A stretch of 64,000 nt of DNA from Alphaproteobacteria bacterium UBA1303 (GCA_002307315.1 DBTZ01000049.1:9388-73387), one strand, 5' to 3'. Counted from the first letter of the stretch, positions 1 to 9,658 are shown. A program made the numbers and translations. The notes: generated by a model from the sequence alone, not told the origin.

Positions 1-128
1 GGGGCGGTTGCTCCTTCGGCGGCCGATCGAACAGCTCTCTCCCGCGAGAGGGATCTTGCTCGTCGCGGCGGCACGCCTTCACGCAAACCACCGACGACGG
101 TCTCATCATAGAGGCGGACGATCCGGTG

Positions 129-671
129 TCAACGCACCCCTTCCGCATCCGCGCAGCAGTGCATGGTTTCCTGGCTCACGATCCGATCCGGCATCGAGCC
201 TTTGAAGTTTTCCAGTTCCTCGCTGGAAAGGTTCAATACCGTCATGCAAAAAAGGGCATTGATATTGTCTTCGCCGTCCGCCACCGGGACGATCAACCGT
301 TCGAACTGCACGGTTTTGTCCGGCCAAATATAGCTGCCGCGTTGATACAAGGGCTTGCCCGACGTCACGACGGCATCATAGGTGGCGCGCAAGCCTTTGC
401 GCAGGTCTTCGTGGTTGAACTTGCTCAAGGGGACTTCCGTCATGTCGCGGTCGTAGAGCACGGCGAGGTATGCACCGAACAGACTGGGGCGATATTCCTT
501 ATCCGGGAAAACCTCGATGACATAAAGGTTGCCGAAATACGACACCCCGTCATGCGGATCGAAATCGCGCCGCCGCGGGATAGCCCGTTCACCCGCCACC
601 TTCATACAGTGCTGCGCGAACCGAATAATATCCGGATGGACCGGTCTTGCGAAAAGCGTTGAGAAATCCAT
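129..671 (-). CDS. PAS_5-family sensor protein, copy 1
   Basis: A 180-residue soluble protein resembling the alphaproteobacterial PAS_5 family (one small PAS fold, no attached output domain seen). The family pattern is visible: an N-terminal arginine/histidine-rich helix, the P-R-R-R-D-F-D-P segment near residue 35, a central hydrophobic strand, and a Y-Q-R-G motif near residue 110 that recurs in the neighbouring copies. The start at 671 is chosen because GGGAG stands six bases upstream and the neighbour begins with the same Met-Asp-Phe; an in-frame ATG at 704 would add 11 residues. It is the most divergent of four tandem copies. Ligand and partner are unknown; a sensory or adaptor role is inference from the fold. 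Confidence 0.8.
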   Translation of the reverse strand: MDFSTLFARPVHPDIIRFAQHCMKVAGERAIPRRRDFDPHDGVSYFGNLYVIEVFPDKEYRPSLFGAYLAVLYDRDMTEVPLSKFNHEDLRKGLRATYDAVVTSGKPLYQRGSYIWPDKTVQFERLIVPVADGEDNINALFCMTVLNLSSEELENFKGSMPDRIVSQETMHCCADAEGVR

Positions 672-858
672 AGGCTGCTCCCTGACGATAACGTCCGCCG
701 GCACGAATTGGACAACCAGACGGATGTTGTCACTACACGATACAACGGCAGCATGTATGACTATTCATAAAAAAGGCATTACCGCCGATCCAAACGGCAG
801 CGGCAAAAACCGTGACGCCGGTGTCAGCAAGCGGTGCCGTTTCGAATTTCGATTATCG

Positions 859-1401
859 TCAAATGGTTTCGGTCGACGTCGGTTCGCCGATCGGTATCGG
901 CACGAACTCGGCCGCCCCGCTGCCACGGTACAGTGCGATCATTTCAAGCGGCGCATCGCAGGCCACGGCGCCGAGAATCATGGTCGGCACTTCAGTGCCG
1001 TCGCAGAAGGGAATCAACAAGCGTTCGACGCAAATCCGCTGCCCCTCGGACCAATGGAGTTCGCCGCGTTGATAAAGCGGTTTGCGGGCGGCAAAGACGG
1101 TATCGTAATTTGCGCGCAAGGTGCGCTTCAAACTGCAATCGGGCATTTGGCTCAATAGCCGCCCTTCGGGTTCGGTGCCGTAGATCTCGTTCATCAGCGA
1201 GCCGCAGAGCTTGAAAAAATAGTCCGCACCGCCGTCGATCACTTCGATCAAATAGATGCGTCCGAGCAACCACGGCACATCGGTTGGCCTAAAATCTCGC
1301 CACGACGGCATCTCGCGCCCGTCCGCCAGCTTCTCGCAGTGCTTCGCCAGCCGTATCAAACCGGCATTGGCCGAGTACCGATACAACAGTGCAAAGTCCA
1401 T
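859..1401 (-). CDS. PAS_5-family sensor protein, copy 2
   Basis: A 180-residue PAS_5-type protein, the same length as copy 1. It carries the recurrent family blocks: W-R-D-F-R-P-T-D-V-P-W near residue 35, V-I-D-G-G-A-D-Y near residue 55 and L-Y-Q-R-G near residue 112. The start at 1401 has GGAG six bases upstream; an ATG four codons earlier (1413) is also possible. A much longer open frame runs upstream to 1755 but overlaps copy 3 in another frame and has no family similarity, so it is not used. All four copies are on the minus strand, each separated by 150-190 bases, so they may be transcribed separately. Confidence 0.82.
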   Translation of the reverse strand: MDFALLYRYSANAGLIRLAKHCEKLADGREMPSWRDFRPTDVPWLLGRIYLIEVIDGGADYFFKLCGSLMNEIYGTEPEGRLLSQMPDCSLKRTLRANYDTVFAARKPLYQRGELHWSEGQRICVERLLIPFCDGTEVPTMILGAVACDAPLEMIALYRGSGAAEFVPIPIGEPTSTETI

Positions 1402-1568
1402 CGGCCTCTCCATTTGATTTGCGCCGGCAAGGGGCGCACGGCGCAGTCGGTGGACATAACTCGGATCATTATCGCATTGCCGCCGAACCGGGCGATACGC
1501 CAAATGCAATTTTAGGTTACGGTTTACTTTCCCCCATCGGGGGCATTTGAGAATTTTTTTTCGGTAGG

Positions 1569-1643
1569 TCAGTCGACGGGCAAAACGCTCTGCAGATCGA
1601 ATTCCAGCCTCGGCACGCCGCACCCCTTGAACAAGACCCAATC
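1569..1643 (-). pseudogene. Cut-off C-terminal segment of PAS copy 3
   Basis: Twenty-four codons and a TGA that continue the frame of the PAS_5 gene beyond its TAG. The encoded residues align without gaps to the C-terminus of the neighbouring copy 4, including the P-R-L-E-F motif. This is direct evidence that the TAG is a recent nonsense change rather than the family's natural end. No frameshift is needed, so a tRNA suppressor or readthrough would restore the full protein. Confidence 0.75.
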
Positions 1644-2102
1644 CTAGGTCGGATATTCGTAATGCAATGCCCCGAGGATGACAGCCGTATCGCCGTTCTC
1701 GCCCGACATGGGAACCAGCAGTTTCTCCGCACCGATACTCTCGCGTCCCGGCCAAATCACCTTACCGCGAAAGTACAGCATTTCTCGGCGTTTCAGCACC
1801 ACGCCAAGCTCCGCAATCAAGGCATCTTTCAAGCCGGGATACTCGACCTCGCTCAGACGTTTTCCGGTATGATCGCAGCCGTGCAGGCCGGTCAGCGCCG
1901 CGCCGAGCAGACGAAAGCGATAATCGGCGCCGCCGTCGATCACATCCATCATGTAGATCTTTCCCAGCATCCAGGAAACGTCCGCAGGCCGGAAATCGCA
2001 ATAATTCGCCATCGCCTTCCCGCGCCTCAGGCTATCGCAATAGCGCACAAAGCGAAGCAAATCGGACGAAACCGAATATTGATCGAGGCTGCTGATACTC
2101 AT
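1644..2102 (-). CDS. PAS_5-family protein, copy 3, shortened by an in-frame TAG
   Basis: A 152-residue PAS_5 protein closely similar to copy 4: both share D-F-R-x-A-D-V-x-W-M, V-I-D-G-G-A-D-Y-R-F-R-L-L-G and W-P-G-R-E-x-I-G. The frame ends at TAG (1644-1646). Reading past it in the same frame gives D-W-V-L-F-K-G-C-G-V-P-R-L-E-F-D, which matches the C-terminus of copy 4 (D-L-V-L-F-M-G-A-G-K-P-R-L-E-F-E) up to a TGA at 1569-1571. The ancestral protein was therefore about 177 residues, and the stop removes the last 25. The shortened product may lack the final helix, be made by readthrough, or be decaying. Confidence 0.8.
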   Translation of the reverse strand: MSISSLDQYSVSSDLLRFVRYCDSLRRGKAMANYCDFRPADVSWMLGKIYMMDVIDGGADYRFRLLGAALTGLHGCDHTGKRLSEVEYPGLKDALIAELGVVLKRREMLYFRGKVIWPGRESIGAEKLLVPMSGENGDTAVILGALHYEYPT

Positions 2103-2134
2103 ACCTTTTCGCGACGGCGCCTTTTCCTCCGCCC

Positions 2135-2175
2135 TAGAGCATTTCGTTGCTTCACGGAAACACTGAAATGCTCTA
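2135..2175. repeat. 11-bp inverted repeat hairpin
   Basis: Perfect arms of 11 bases (TAGAGCATTTC and its complement) around a 19-base loop, between two PAS genes. Similar AGAGCATTT palindromes are common dispersed elements in alphaproteobacteria. It stands directly beside the 2191-2234 repeat. Confidence 0.75.
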
Positions 2176-2190
2176 TCTCTCTGTTTTGTC

Positions 2191-2234
2191 GCGCTTCATA
2201 CCCGAAAACCGGATTCCACTTTTCGGTGAAGCGC
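2191..2234. repeat. Dispersed palindromic repeat, copy 1 (reference form)
   Basis: A 44-bp imperfect palindrome with outer arms GCGCTTCA and TGAAGCGC and an inner pairing of CCGAAAA with TTTTCGG. Variants recur at 20051, 31059, 53885, 56582 and 61824, always between genes. It resembles REP-like elements of alphaproteobacteria; as RNA it would fold to a long hairpin. Confidence 0.8.
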
Positions 2235-2283
2235 GCTTAAGCTACTGGTGTACCATTTCCGACATAGCAGCCGACGCCAGCGA

Positions 2284-2811
2284 TCAGGCAGCGACCGGAT
2301 CGGTATAAGGCTCGAATTCGAGACGCGGTTTGCCGGCCCCCATGAACAGAACCAAGTCCTCGATCGGATGGGCGAAATGAAGCGCACCGAGGATAACGGC
2401 AAGCTCGCCGGCATCGTCGGCCAGTGGAATCATCAGCCGTTCGACGCCGATGTTCTCGCGACCGGGCCAAATCAACAGGCCGCGGCGATACAACGGTTCG
2501 CGCATCATCAGCATACGGTCGAACTCGCCGCGTAGGGCTTCGGCCAGTTCGGGAATCTCGTCCAGACGTTTGCCGGTGCAATCGCCGCATTGTAGCCTGG
2601 CAATCAATTCGCCGAGCAACCGGAAGCGATAATCGGCACCGCCGTCAATGACGTCCACCATGTAGAGCTTACCGACCATCCACGGCACGTCGGCAAGACG
2701 AAAATCGCGGTAGAACGGCATCAAACGCTGGCCGGACACCCCTTCGCAGTGACGCAGGAAGCGCATCAATTCCGGGGACATCATGGTATCGTCGAGTTCT
2801 CTGGCTTTCAT
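2284..2811 (-). CDS. PAS_5-family sensor protein, copy 4
   Basis: A 175-residue PAS_5-type protein, first of the four tandem copies in transcription order. It shows the full family pattern: a basic N-terminal helix, F-Y-R-D-F-R-L-A-D-V-P-W-M near residue 38, V-I-D-G-G-A-D-Y-R-F-R-L-L-G near residue 56, L-Y-R-R-G-L-L-I-W-P-G-R near residue 107 and the C-terminal P-R-L-E-F-E. The start at 2811 is preferred because AAGG stands six bases upstream; an ATG at 2835 would add eight arginine-rich residues. It is the closest relative of the shortened copy 3. Probable sensory function; ligand unknown. Confidence 0.82.
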   Translation of the reverse strand: MKARELDDTMMSPELMRFLRHCEGVSGQRLMPFYRDFRLADVPWMVGKLYMVDVIDGGADYRFRLLGELIARLQCGDCTGKRLDEIPELAEALRGEFDRMLMMREPLYRRGLLIWPGRENIGVERLMIPLADDAGELAVILGALHFAHPIEDLVLFMGAGKPRLEFEPYTDPVAA

Positions 2812-2908
2812 GGCACGCCTTCGTTGCGCCGACACGAACAGCGCAATTTAGGCACGAACATGTTAACGGATGGGAAACGATGTCGCCGATTTTCGGAAAG
2901 CGCGTCCG

Positions 2909-4672
2909 CTACATTTTCGGCGGCACATCGATGCCGAGGAGCGACAGCACCTTGATAAGTGACGCTACCGTCAACTTGCACAAGCCGAGTCGCGAGGCAC
3001 GCAGATGCTCGTCCTGCTCCGACAGGATGTGATGGGCGGCATAGAAACGGCTGTATTCCTGGGCCAAGGTGAAGGCGTAGTCGCACAACAGATTGGGTGC
3101 GCGCATTTCCTCGGCGGCAATCATCGCATCGGGCAGCGCCAGAAGTTTCAGCACCAGCGCGCGTTCCTCGGCCGAGTTGACCTCGGGCGCGGCGACGGCA
3201 AATCCTTCTCCCTCGGCCTTGCGCAGGATCGAGTTGGTGCGTACCGCGGCGTATTGCAGGTACGGGCCGGTCTTGCCTTCGAAGCGGGTGAAACGTTCGA
3301 GATCGAAGACGTAATCGGTCAGCCGGTAATTCGAGAGATCGGCGAACTTCAGCGCTGCAATACCGACCGTTTTGGCGATTTCGGTGCGCTCCTCCGGCGA
3401 ATAATCGGCGCCCAACCCGGCCTCGGCGATGCGTTTTTCGGCTTCCGCGGTCGCCATGGCGATCAGATCGAAAAGCTTCAAAACGCCGCCGGCGCGGGTC
3501 TTGAACGGTTTGCCGTCGGCGCCATTCATGGTGCCGAAGCCGATATGTTCGAGTGCCGCGTTGCCCTTGAGGCCGCATTTTTCCGCAGCGCGGAAGACCT
3601 GTTCGAAATGACCGTGCTGGCGCTGATCGACGACGTAAAGCACCAGTTCGGGATCGTACGCCTTTACCCGATCGACGATGGTGGCCAGATCGGTCGTGCC
3701 GTAGAGCGCCGCACCGTCCGACTTGACCAAAAGCAGCGGGGGAATTTCCTTCTTGTCGTCTTCGCGAGCGACAGGAACGACAAGAGCGCCCTCGCTCGGC
3801 ACCGCAAACCCGCGGGCTTTCAGATCCTCGACCATCGGTCCGATCAGAGGCTCCGCGTCGGATTCGCCCTTCCACAATTCGAATTCGACGCCCAGGCTGC
3901 CGTATTCGCGCTTCAACCCAACCATCGACACGTTCACGAAATGCCGCCATAGCGCGAGGTAACCCGGACGACCGGATTGCAAATCGTGGGTGGCGCGCCG
4001 TGCCGCCTCCAGCCGCTCGGGGCTTTCCTTACAGGCGGCCGAGGCTTTGGGATACAGCAACGAAAGATCGTCCATCGTCACCGGCGGCTCGTCCGGGTAC
4101 GGGCCGCAAAACCCGGCGTCGAAATAGGGCAGATCGGGACGGCCGAGTTCGATCTCGCTGATCAACTGCCCCATCTGCAAGCCCCAGTCGCCCAGGTGTA
4201 CGTCGCCGACCACATTCCAACCGTTGGCGCGAAAAAGCCGTTTTAGGGAGTCGCCGATGATCGCCGTACGCAAATGGCCGACATGCATCGGCTTGGCGAC
4301 ATTGGCGCCGCCGTAATCGACGATAACGGTGCGCCCGCCACCGGTCTGCGGCGCACCCAGTTCTTCGTCCGCCGCCATCGCACCGGCACGCTCGCTCAAA
4401 ATAGCGTCGGCGACATCGAGATTGAGAAAGCCCGGACCGGCGATATCGACCTTGGCGAACAGCGGATTCGCCTTCAGCCGCTCGGCGATTTTCCCCGCCA
4501 GCGCGCGCGGGTTGGTTTTGGCGAGCTTCGCCGCCGCCAGCGCGCCGTTGCATTGGAACTGGGCCAGATCGGGCCGATCCGAGGGAAGAGCCTTGCCCAA
4601 GCCGGCCGACAGACCCTCAGCCGCGAACGCCTCGCCGACGATCGCGCATAAATCGGCGCTCAGTCCGTTCAT
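2909..4672 (-). CDS. argS: Arginyl-tRNA synthetase
   Basis: Class I arginyl-tRNA synthetase of 587 residues, which charges tRNA-Arg in the cytoplasm. The N-terminal additional domain (residues 1-110) precedes the HIGH-type motif M-H-V-G-H near residue 135; the catalytic domain includes Y-G-T-T-D-L-A and F-K-T-R-A-G-G (KMSKS counterpart), and the C-terminal anticodon-binding helical domain ends in D-V-P-P-K-M as usual. The start overlaps the stop of the upstream lipoprotein gene by ATGA, so the two are likely translationally coupled. A longer frame continuing to 5119 is only an overlap with that gene and is rejected. Confidence 0.96.
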   Translation of the reverse strand: MNGLSADLCAIVGEAFAAEGLSAGLGKALPSDRPDLAQFQCNGALAAAKLAKTNPRALAGKIAERLKANPLFAKVDIAGPGFLNLDVADAILSERAGAMAADEELGAPQTGGGRTVIVDYGGANVAKPMHVGHLRTAIIGDSLKRLFRANGWNVVGDVHLGDWGLQMGQLISEIELGRPDLPYFDAGFCGPYPDEPPVTMDDLSLLYPKASAACKESPERLEAARRATHDLQSGRPGYLALWRHFVNVSMVGLKREYGSLGVEFELWKGESDAEPLIGPMVEDLKARGFAVPSEGALVVPVAREDDKKEIPPLLLVKSDGAALYGTTDLATIVDRVKAYDPELVLYVVDQRQHGHFEQVFRAAEKCGLKGNAALEHIGFGTMNGADGKPFKTRAGGVLKLFDLIAMATAEAEKRIAEAGLGADYSPEERTEIAKTVGIAALKFADLSNYRLTDYVFDLERFTRFEGKTGPYLQYAAVRTNSILRKAEGEGFAVAAPEVNSAEERALVLKLLALPDAMIAAEEMRAPNLLCDYAFTLAQEYSRFYAAHHILSEQDEHLRASRLGLCKLTVASLIKVLSLLGIDVPPKM

Positions 4673-5235
4673 GGACCGTATTGCTCCGTGCGCTTGTTGT
4701 ACTCGAGCTGCGCCTTGGTCAACTGAAAACCGACGATAAAATGGTAATCCGACGGACGGCGGCGGCGCGCCGCAACCGTGGACAGATCTTCGACTTTGAC
4801 GTCGGAATCGGCAATGGCTTGCCCGGCATCGAATTGAAACTCCTGCCAGTAGAGCTTCTTGTCGAGGATACGGCCATTGATAGTATCGGCGATGAAATAG
4901 GGAACGCGATAAATGGCCTTGGGGCCACCGGTCGAGCGGGTAGCGCGGAATCTTATTTTTATGTAAGACCTTGCCGCGTTCATCTTTTTTTCCGCGCTGC
5001 AATCCAGATCCACGCCCGTCATCGCGACCTGATAAACGACACCGGCTACCTCGGCACCCTCTTTGGGATCGAAGGCGGGTAACACCGAGGCGCTGGCCAA
5101 CACCTCCACATTCGGACATCGGGTGTCATGATCGGAATCGAGATAATTGAGAATCGAATCAAACGTTTCGCAACCGGACAAAAGTCCAAACGCCAACATG
5201 CCGACAGCAAGAGAACCGAAAGACTGGTATTTCAT
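4669..5235 (-). CDS. Predicted lipoprotein upstream of argS
   Basis: An unrecognised 188-residue protein with a clear lipoprotein signal: Met-Lys, a hydrophobic stretch and the lipobox L-L-S-G-C at residues 17-21, so it should be acylated and membrane-anchored. The mature part starts with an acidic stretch and is mostly beta-like with no known motif; V-Y-Q-V-A-M-T-G-V-D-L-D-C holds a second cysteine. An in-frame start at 5328 is possible but would bury the signal peptide. It shares a four-base overlap with argS, so it is probably co-transcribed; no functional link to tRNA charging is implied. Confidence 0.75.
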   Translation of the reverse strand: MKYQSFGSLAVGMLAFGLLSGCETFDSILNYLDSDHDTRCPNVEVLASASVLPAFDPKEGAEVAGVVYQVAMTGVDLDCSAEKKMNAARSYIKIRFRATRSTGGPKAIYRVPYFIADTINGRILDKKLYWQEFQFDAGQAIADSDVKVEDLSTVAARRRRPSDYHFIVGFQLTKAQLEYNKRTEQYGP

Positions 5236-5469
5236 GGTCAATCCGAATACCTGATGACTACGCCGGCCGCCGGCGCAGAGGATGAATGCCGATGTAGCAA
5301 GTCGCGGCGAAAAATGCGACCGTTTCAATGCTCTAATCTGAAATTAGCCGTCCGGGCGGGAGAAGGAAAGCCGGACGGCGGAGTTAACGAAACATAATTA
5401 CAAAATTGTCCTCTTGCGGCGACGGCGAGAACCGGCCAAGACAGGAAAAGAGTGCCGAAAGACCACACT

Positions 5470-6429
5470 ATGGCCGTCTACACCGAGGTTTCGTTCGAAG
5501 TTCTGGATGCGTTGCTTGCCCGCTACGACATCGGCGCCCCTCAAAGTTTCAAGGGCATCGCCGAGGGCGTGGAAAACTCCAACTATTACCTGAAAACCGA
5601 GCGGGCCGCCTTTATCCTGACCCTCTACGAGAAGCGGGTGCGCGAGTCCGATTTGCCGTTCTTTCTCGGCCTTCTCGGGCACTTGGCCCGGCGCGGCATC
5701 GCCTGCCCTACCCCGGTGAGCGACCGCGGCGGTAACGTACTGACTGTGGTAAACGGCCGTCCGGCCGCCCTGTTCACCTTTCTCGACGGGCTGTCTCTGC
5801 ACCGCCCCGAAGTCGTCCATTGTGCTTCCGCCGGGGCGGCTCTGGCTACCTTTCACGCTGCCGGCGAAGGATTTGCCCTCCGTCGGCCGAACGCCCTCGG
5901 CCCCTCGGGCTGGACGGCGCTCGCCGCCCCCTCGCTCGCCCGGGCCGACGAGGTGCAGGACGGCTTGGCAGCGCAGATCAAACGGGCGCTCGACGAAATC
6001 ATACCCGCCTGGCCCACGGGCTTGCCCGAAGGGGTGATCCACGCCGACCTGTTCCCCGACAATGTGCTGTTCATGGACGGCGAAGTTTCGGGACTGATCG
6101 ACTTCTATTTCGCCTGCAACGACGCTCTCGCCTACGATCTGGCGATCATGCTGAACGCTTGGTGCTTCGAAGCCGACGGCTCCTACAACCTCACCAAAGG
6201 TCAGGCGATGATCTCCGCCTACCGCAAACGGCGGCCGATGAGCGAAGCCGAGGTCGCGGCACTGCCGATGCTGGCGCGCGGGGCGGCGCTGCGCTTTCTG
6301 CTCACCCGGCTCTACGATTGGCTGAACCGCGATCCCAATGCGCTGGTGCGGCCGAAAGACCCCCGCGAATACGCCCGCAAGCTGCGTTTCCATACCAAGG
6401 TCAGCACCGCTGCGGAGTACGGCTGGTGA
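5470..6429 (+). CDS. thrB: Homoserine kinase (ThrB, aminoglycoside phosphotransferase fold)
   Basis: A 319-residue homoserine kinase of the alphaproteobacterial type, which phosphorylates L-homoserine in threonine synthesis. It has the protein-kinase-like fold rather than the GHMP fold: Y-T-E-V at the start, G-V-E-N-S-N-Y near residue 37, the catalytic loop H-A-D-L-F-P-D-N-V near residue 195 and the metal-binding D-F-Y-F-A-C that follows. The Met at 5470 matches the usual family start; an ATG six codons earlier is less likely. It overlaps rnhA by GTGA. Its partner thrC lies at 15.1 kb. Confidence 0.93.
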   Translation: MAVYTEVSFEVLDALLARYDIGAPQSFKGIAEGVENSNYYLKTERAAFILTLYEKRVRESDLPFFLGLLGHLARRGIACPTPVSDRGGNVLTVVNGRPAALFTFLDGLSLHRPEVVHCASAGAALATFHAAGEGFALRRPNALGPSGWTALAAPSLARADEVQDGLAAQIKRALDEIIPAWPTGLPEGVIHADLFPDNVLFMDGEVSGLIDFYFACNDALAYDLAIMLNAWCFEADGSYNLTKGQAMISAYRKRRPMSEAEVAALPMLARGAALRFLLTRLYDWLNRDPNALVRPKDPREYARKLRFHTKVSTAAEYGW

Positions 6430-6875
6430 GCGAATCCGGCCCCATCGTCGAAATCTTCACCGACGGCGCCTGCTCGGGCAACCCGGGACCGGGCGGCTGG
6501 GCGGCCATTTTACGATCGGGCAAACACGAACGAGAAATTTCGGGCGGCGAAACGGCCACCACCAACAACCGCATGGAACTGATGGCGGCGATCAGCGCGC
6601 TGCAAGCCCTCAAGCAGCCTTCCGCCGTCGTCCTTTGCACCGACTCCCGCTACGTGATGGACGGCATCACCAAGTGGATGAGGAACTGGAAGAAGAACGG
6701 CTGGAAGACCGCCGACAAAAAACCGGTCAAGAACGTCGAGTTGTGGCAGTCCTTGGACGAAGCCGCATCGCGCCATCAGATTAAATGGCGTTGGGTCGAA
6801 GGCCATTCCGGCCACCCCGAAAACGAACGCTGCGACAGGCTGGCCCGAGAGGCCATGCCGGGAAGAGATTATTGA
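6426..6875 (+). CDS. rnhA: Ribonuclease HI
   Basis: Ribonuclease HI of 149 residues, which cuts the RNA strand of RNA-DNA hybrids. All catalytic acids are visible: Asp in [11 protein letters not shown] near residue 9, Glu in N-R-M-E-L-M-A, Asp in C-T-D-S-R-Y-V and Asp in N-E-R-C-D-R-L-A near the end. The basic [11 protein letters not shown] handle is present. It starts with GTG overlapping the stop of thrB, the usual arrangement of these two genes in alphaproteobacteria, so translation is probably coupled. Confidence 0.95.
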   Translation: MSESGPIVEIFTDGACSGNPGPGGWAAILRSGKHEREISGGETATTNNRMELMAAISALQALKQPSAVVLCTDSRYVMDGITKWMRNWKKNGWKTADKKPVKNVELWQSLDEAASRHQIKWRWVEGHSGHPENERCDRLAREAMPGRDY

Positions 6876-6893
6876 TCCTTCCCGGCCGCGCCG

Positions 6894-8936
6894 TCACGCG
6901 GCGGTCTGATAGGCCGAGTGCGCCGCGCCGGAGAGATCGAACCGCGCCACCATAGCTTCCAGTTCCCTGGCGTAGTTGGCCAAGGCTTCGGAGGCGGCGT
7001 TGCTCTGTTCGGCCATCGCGGCGTTTTGCTGGGTCGACTTGTCCATGTCGCCGACCGATGCATCGATTTCGCCCAAGGTTGTCGCCTGTTCGCGCTGCGA
7101 ATGGGCGATTTCTCCGACCAAATCGGTGATCGTGCCGATGTCGGCGACGATCTGCTGCAGAGCGGTGCCGCTCTCCTCCACCAGCTTCACTCCGGCATCG
7201 ACCTGGGTTTCGGACGTCTTGATCACTGACTTGATTTCCTTCGCCGCATCGGCCGAACGCTGAGCCAACGAGCGCACTTCCGAAGCCACCACGGCGAACC
7301 CCTTGCCGGCCTCGCCCGCCCGCGCCGCCTCGACGCCGGCGTTGAGAGCGAGCAGATTGGTCTGAAAGGCGATCTCGTCGATCACCGCGGTGATGCGGGT
7401 GATTTCATTCGACGATTGGGCGATCTCGCGCATGGCAGCCACCGTCTTGTCGACGATTTCGTTGCCGCGCTCGGCACTGGATTTCGCACCTGCCGCCTGC
7501 GTGCTCGCTTTGGCCGCGTTTTCCGCCGACTTGTTCACCGTCGCGGTAATCTCGTTCACCGCCGCCGCGGTCTCTTCCAGCGCCGAGGCCTGCTTTTCGG
7601 TGCGCTGCGCCATTTCTCGCGCCCCTTGGCTGATCTCGCTGCAATTGCGCGAAATCTCTCCGGCGCCGGAGTTGATATCCCGCATCGCCGTTTCCAACTG
7701 CTCGATGGCTTCGTTGAAGTCCTGCTGCAGGGACACATATTCCTCCGGCAAATGCCGGTTCAACCGATAGCTCAAGTCGCGATGGGCCATCGCTTTCAAG
7801 CCTTCGCCGAACGAGGATACCACCACGTCGACGGAAGCCCTGCGCGCAGCCTCGGCCGCCGCTTGACGCTCCTCCTCGGCCTTAAGTCGATCCCGTTCGC
7901 TCCGTCTGGCGGCTTCTTCGCGTTCCCTGCGGTTGCGTTCGGAGGTTTCGATGGCGAGATTGAAATTATCCTTCAGCGCCTTGTAGGCGGGCGGCATCTC
8001 GGCGGTCAGACGGTATTCCAGCCGTTCGTCGGCCATCGCCTTTAAGCCTTCGCCGAAGGTGTTGACGACCAATTCCTCGCCGCGCCTTTGGGCTTCCGCT
8101 TCGGCGCGTTTCTGCGCTTCGGCGGCGCGCGTCTTGGCTTCCTCGGCGGCGGCACGCTCGGCTTCCTGCGCCTTCATCGTTTGATTGAAATGCAGAATCA
8201 CCTGCGCCAACGTACCGAACTCGTCCTGGCGCTCGGTAAACGGCACGTCGGTGGTGTAGCGGCCTTTCTGCGCGTCCTGCATTAGTTCGCTTAACGCCTT
8301 GAATGGCGCAAACAGCCGCCGGAACACCAGGAAGCCGACGCCGACCGCCAGCGCAATCAGCACCATCCCGGCGATCGCGGCCAGCCAAACCGCATTATAG
8401 AAATTCTGATTGAACTTGTCCTTGCCGAAGCCGATGCCGATGGCCCCGACGACGTTTCCGGCCGCATCGCGCAAAGGCAGGAAGGCCGAAAGATGCGCAT
8501 GACCGGCGACGACGTTCTCGCCGATGTAAGGTTGCCCCCGCCGCAGCACGACATCGGCGATCTTCGGCAGCATCTTGGTGCCGGTGGCACGCCGTCCGTC
8601 GGCCTTCTTGTTGGACGTGGCGACGCGGACATCGCCCGCCATCACCGACATGGAACTGTGAAAGACGCCGGCTACGTTGTCCATCAGGGCATTGTCGTTG
8701 TTGAGCACCTGACTGCCGACTTTGATGACGCCGTTTTCGGCGACGTAAGGCAACCGACCGGGATTGACCATCTGCTCGGCGGCGGCCAGATTTTCCTTCA
8801 ATCGTTCCGGCCCCATCAAATTGCTGAAATGATCGAGAATAAATGCCGCACAACAAGAAATGCTGATAACGACCAGCACCACGATCAAGGCGATAACCTT
8901 GGCCGATACCGTACGAATCCCCATCGAGAACTTCAT
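6894..8936 (-). CDS. Methyl-accepting chemotaxis protein with Cache-type sensor and repeated HAMP-like units
   Basis: A 680-residue transmembrane chemoreceptor. A first membrane helix (residues 5-30), a periplasmic domain of about 160 residues resembling single Cache sensors, and a second helix near residues 195-220 lead into HAMP. Two near-identical 40-residue units (each with [11 protein letters not shown]), joined by charged coiled coils, suggest extra HAMP-like modules. The signalling domain has the conserved tip [21 protein letters not shown]. It should signal to CheA/CheW; the ligand is unknown. The start at 8936 gives a normal membrane helix; a start at 8954 is also possible. No che genes are nearby. 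Confidence 0.93.
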   Translation of the reverse strand: MKFSMGIRTVSAKVIALIVVLVVISISCCAAFILDHFSNLMGPERLKENLAAAEQMVNPGRLPYVAENGVIKVGSQVLNNDNALMDNVAGVFHSSMSVMAGDVRVATSNKKADGRRATGTKMLPKIADVVLRRGQPYIGENVVAGHAHLSAFLPLRDAAGNVVGAIGIGFGKDKFNQNFYNAVWLAAIAGMVLIALAVGVGFLVFRRLFAPFKALSELMQDAQKGRYTTDVPFTERQDEFGTLAQVILHFNQTMKAQEAERAAAEEAKTRAAEAQKRAEAEAQRRGEELVVNTFGEGLKAMADERLEYRLTAEMPPAYKALKDNFNLAIETSERNRREREEAARRSERDRLKAEEERQAAAEAARRASVDVVVSSFGEGLKAMAHRDLSYRLNRHLPEEYVSLQQDFNEAIEQLETAMRDINSGAGEISRNCSEISQGAREMAQRTEKQASALEETAAAVNEITATVNKSAENAAKASTQAAGAKSSAERGNEIVDKTVAAMREIAQSSNEITRITAVIDEIAFQTNLLALNAGVEAARAGEAGKGFAVVASEVRSLAQRSADAAKEIKSVIKTSETQVDAGVKLVEESGTALQQIVADIGTITDLVGEIAHSQREQATTLGEIDASVGDMDKSTQQNAAMAEQSNAASEALANYARELEAMVARFDLSGAAHSAYQTAA

Positions 8937-9175
8937 CTGCCTCTCCAATACCAATCTGCAGAAGAGGGCATTGTAATCCCGGCAAAATTGATAAAAGCCT
9001 TAAACGGATGGGTTTATCACACTTGTCAAATAATCGGCCCGGAACGGCACAACAGCAGAACAACGATCTGCGCGAAACGAAACCTCAGGTTATATCCGGC
9101 AACAGAAATACACGCATGCGTACATGACGCATCCTTTTTGCCGTTACCGCAACGGTCTGTACCTTGCCGTTTTTT

Positions 9176-9658
9176 TTATAGCTGCTGCAGCAGGTATTCC
9201 GCGCTGGAGACGTTGAACGAACCGTCGTCCTCGACGTTGAGCCGCTTGACCGTGCCATTTTCGACCAGCATCGAATAGCGCCGGCTGCGCAGCCCCATGC
9301 CGTAGCGGCCGGCGTCCATCTCCAACCCCAGCGCCTTGGTAAAGTCGCCGTTACCGTCGGCCAGCATCGAAACTTTACCCTTGACACTTTGCGCCTCGCC
9401 CCAGGCGTTCATCACGAACACGTCGTTGACCGAAAGGCAGACGATTTCGTCGACCCCTTTGACACGGAGCGCATCTGCCAGTTCGACAAACCCCGGAAGG
9501 TGACGGGTTGAGCACGTAGGGGTGAAGGCGCCGGGAACCGCGAACAGCGCCACCGTCTTGCCGGCGAACAGATCGCCGGTGTCGATGGGGGCGGGAGCGC
9601 CTCCATCCATTCGGATTAATATGGCCGCAGGAAGTTTGTCGCCGACCTTGATGGTCAT
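9176..9658 (-). CDS. Peroxiredoxin (Prx5 family)
   Basis: A 160-residue peroxiredoxin of the Prx5 type that reduces hydrogen peroxide and organic peroxides with thiol donors in the cytoplasm. The peroxidatic cysteine is in P-G-A-F-T-P-T-C-S near residue 49 and a second family cysteine is in I-V-C-L-S-V-N-D near residue 73; the C-terminal half has the usual G-x-R-S-R-R-Y-S-M-L-V. The start is supported by GGAGG four bases upstream. It is divergent from yqgE with a 100-base AT-rich gap. The product is full length for the family. Confidence 0.93.
   Translation of the reverse strand: MTIKVGDKLPAAILIRMDGGAPAPIDTGDLFAGKTVALFAVPGAFTPTCSTRHLPGFVELADALRVKGVDEIVCLSVNDVFVMNAWGEAQSVKGKVSMLADGNGDFTKALGLEMDAGRYGMGLRSRRYSMLVENGTVKRLNVEDDGSFNVSSAEYLLQQL

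Noticed and set aside
1531..1561. Hairpin CCCCC/GGGGG followed by eight T as a plus-strand terminator
   Set aside because: Ten bases separate the stem from the T-run and no plus-strand gene ends here, so a rho-independent terminator is not supported.
4673..5119. Upstream extension of argS
   Set aside because: The frame is open to 5119 but overlaps the lipoprotein gene in another frame and has no ArgRS similarity; the Met at 4672 fits the family and the ATGA overlap.
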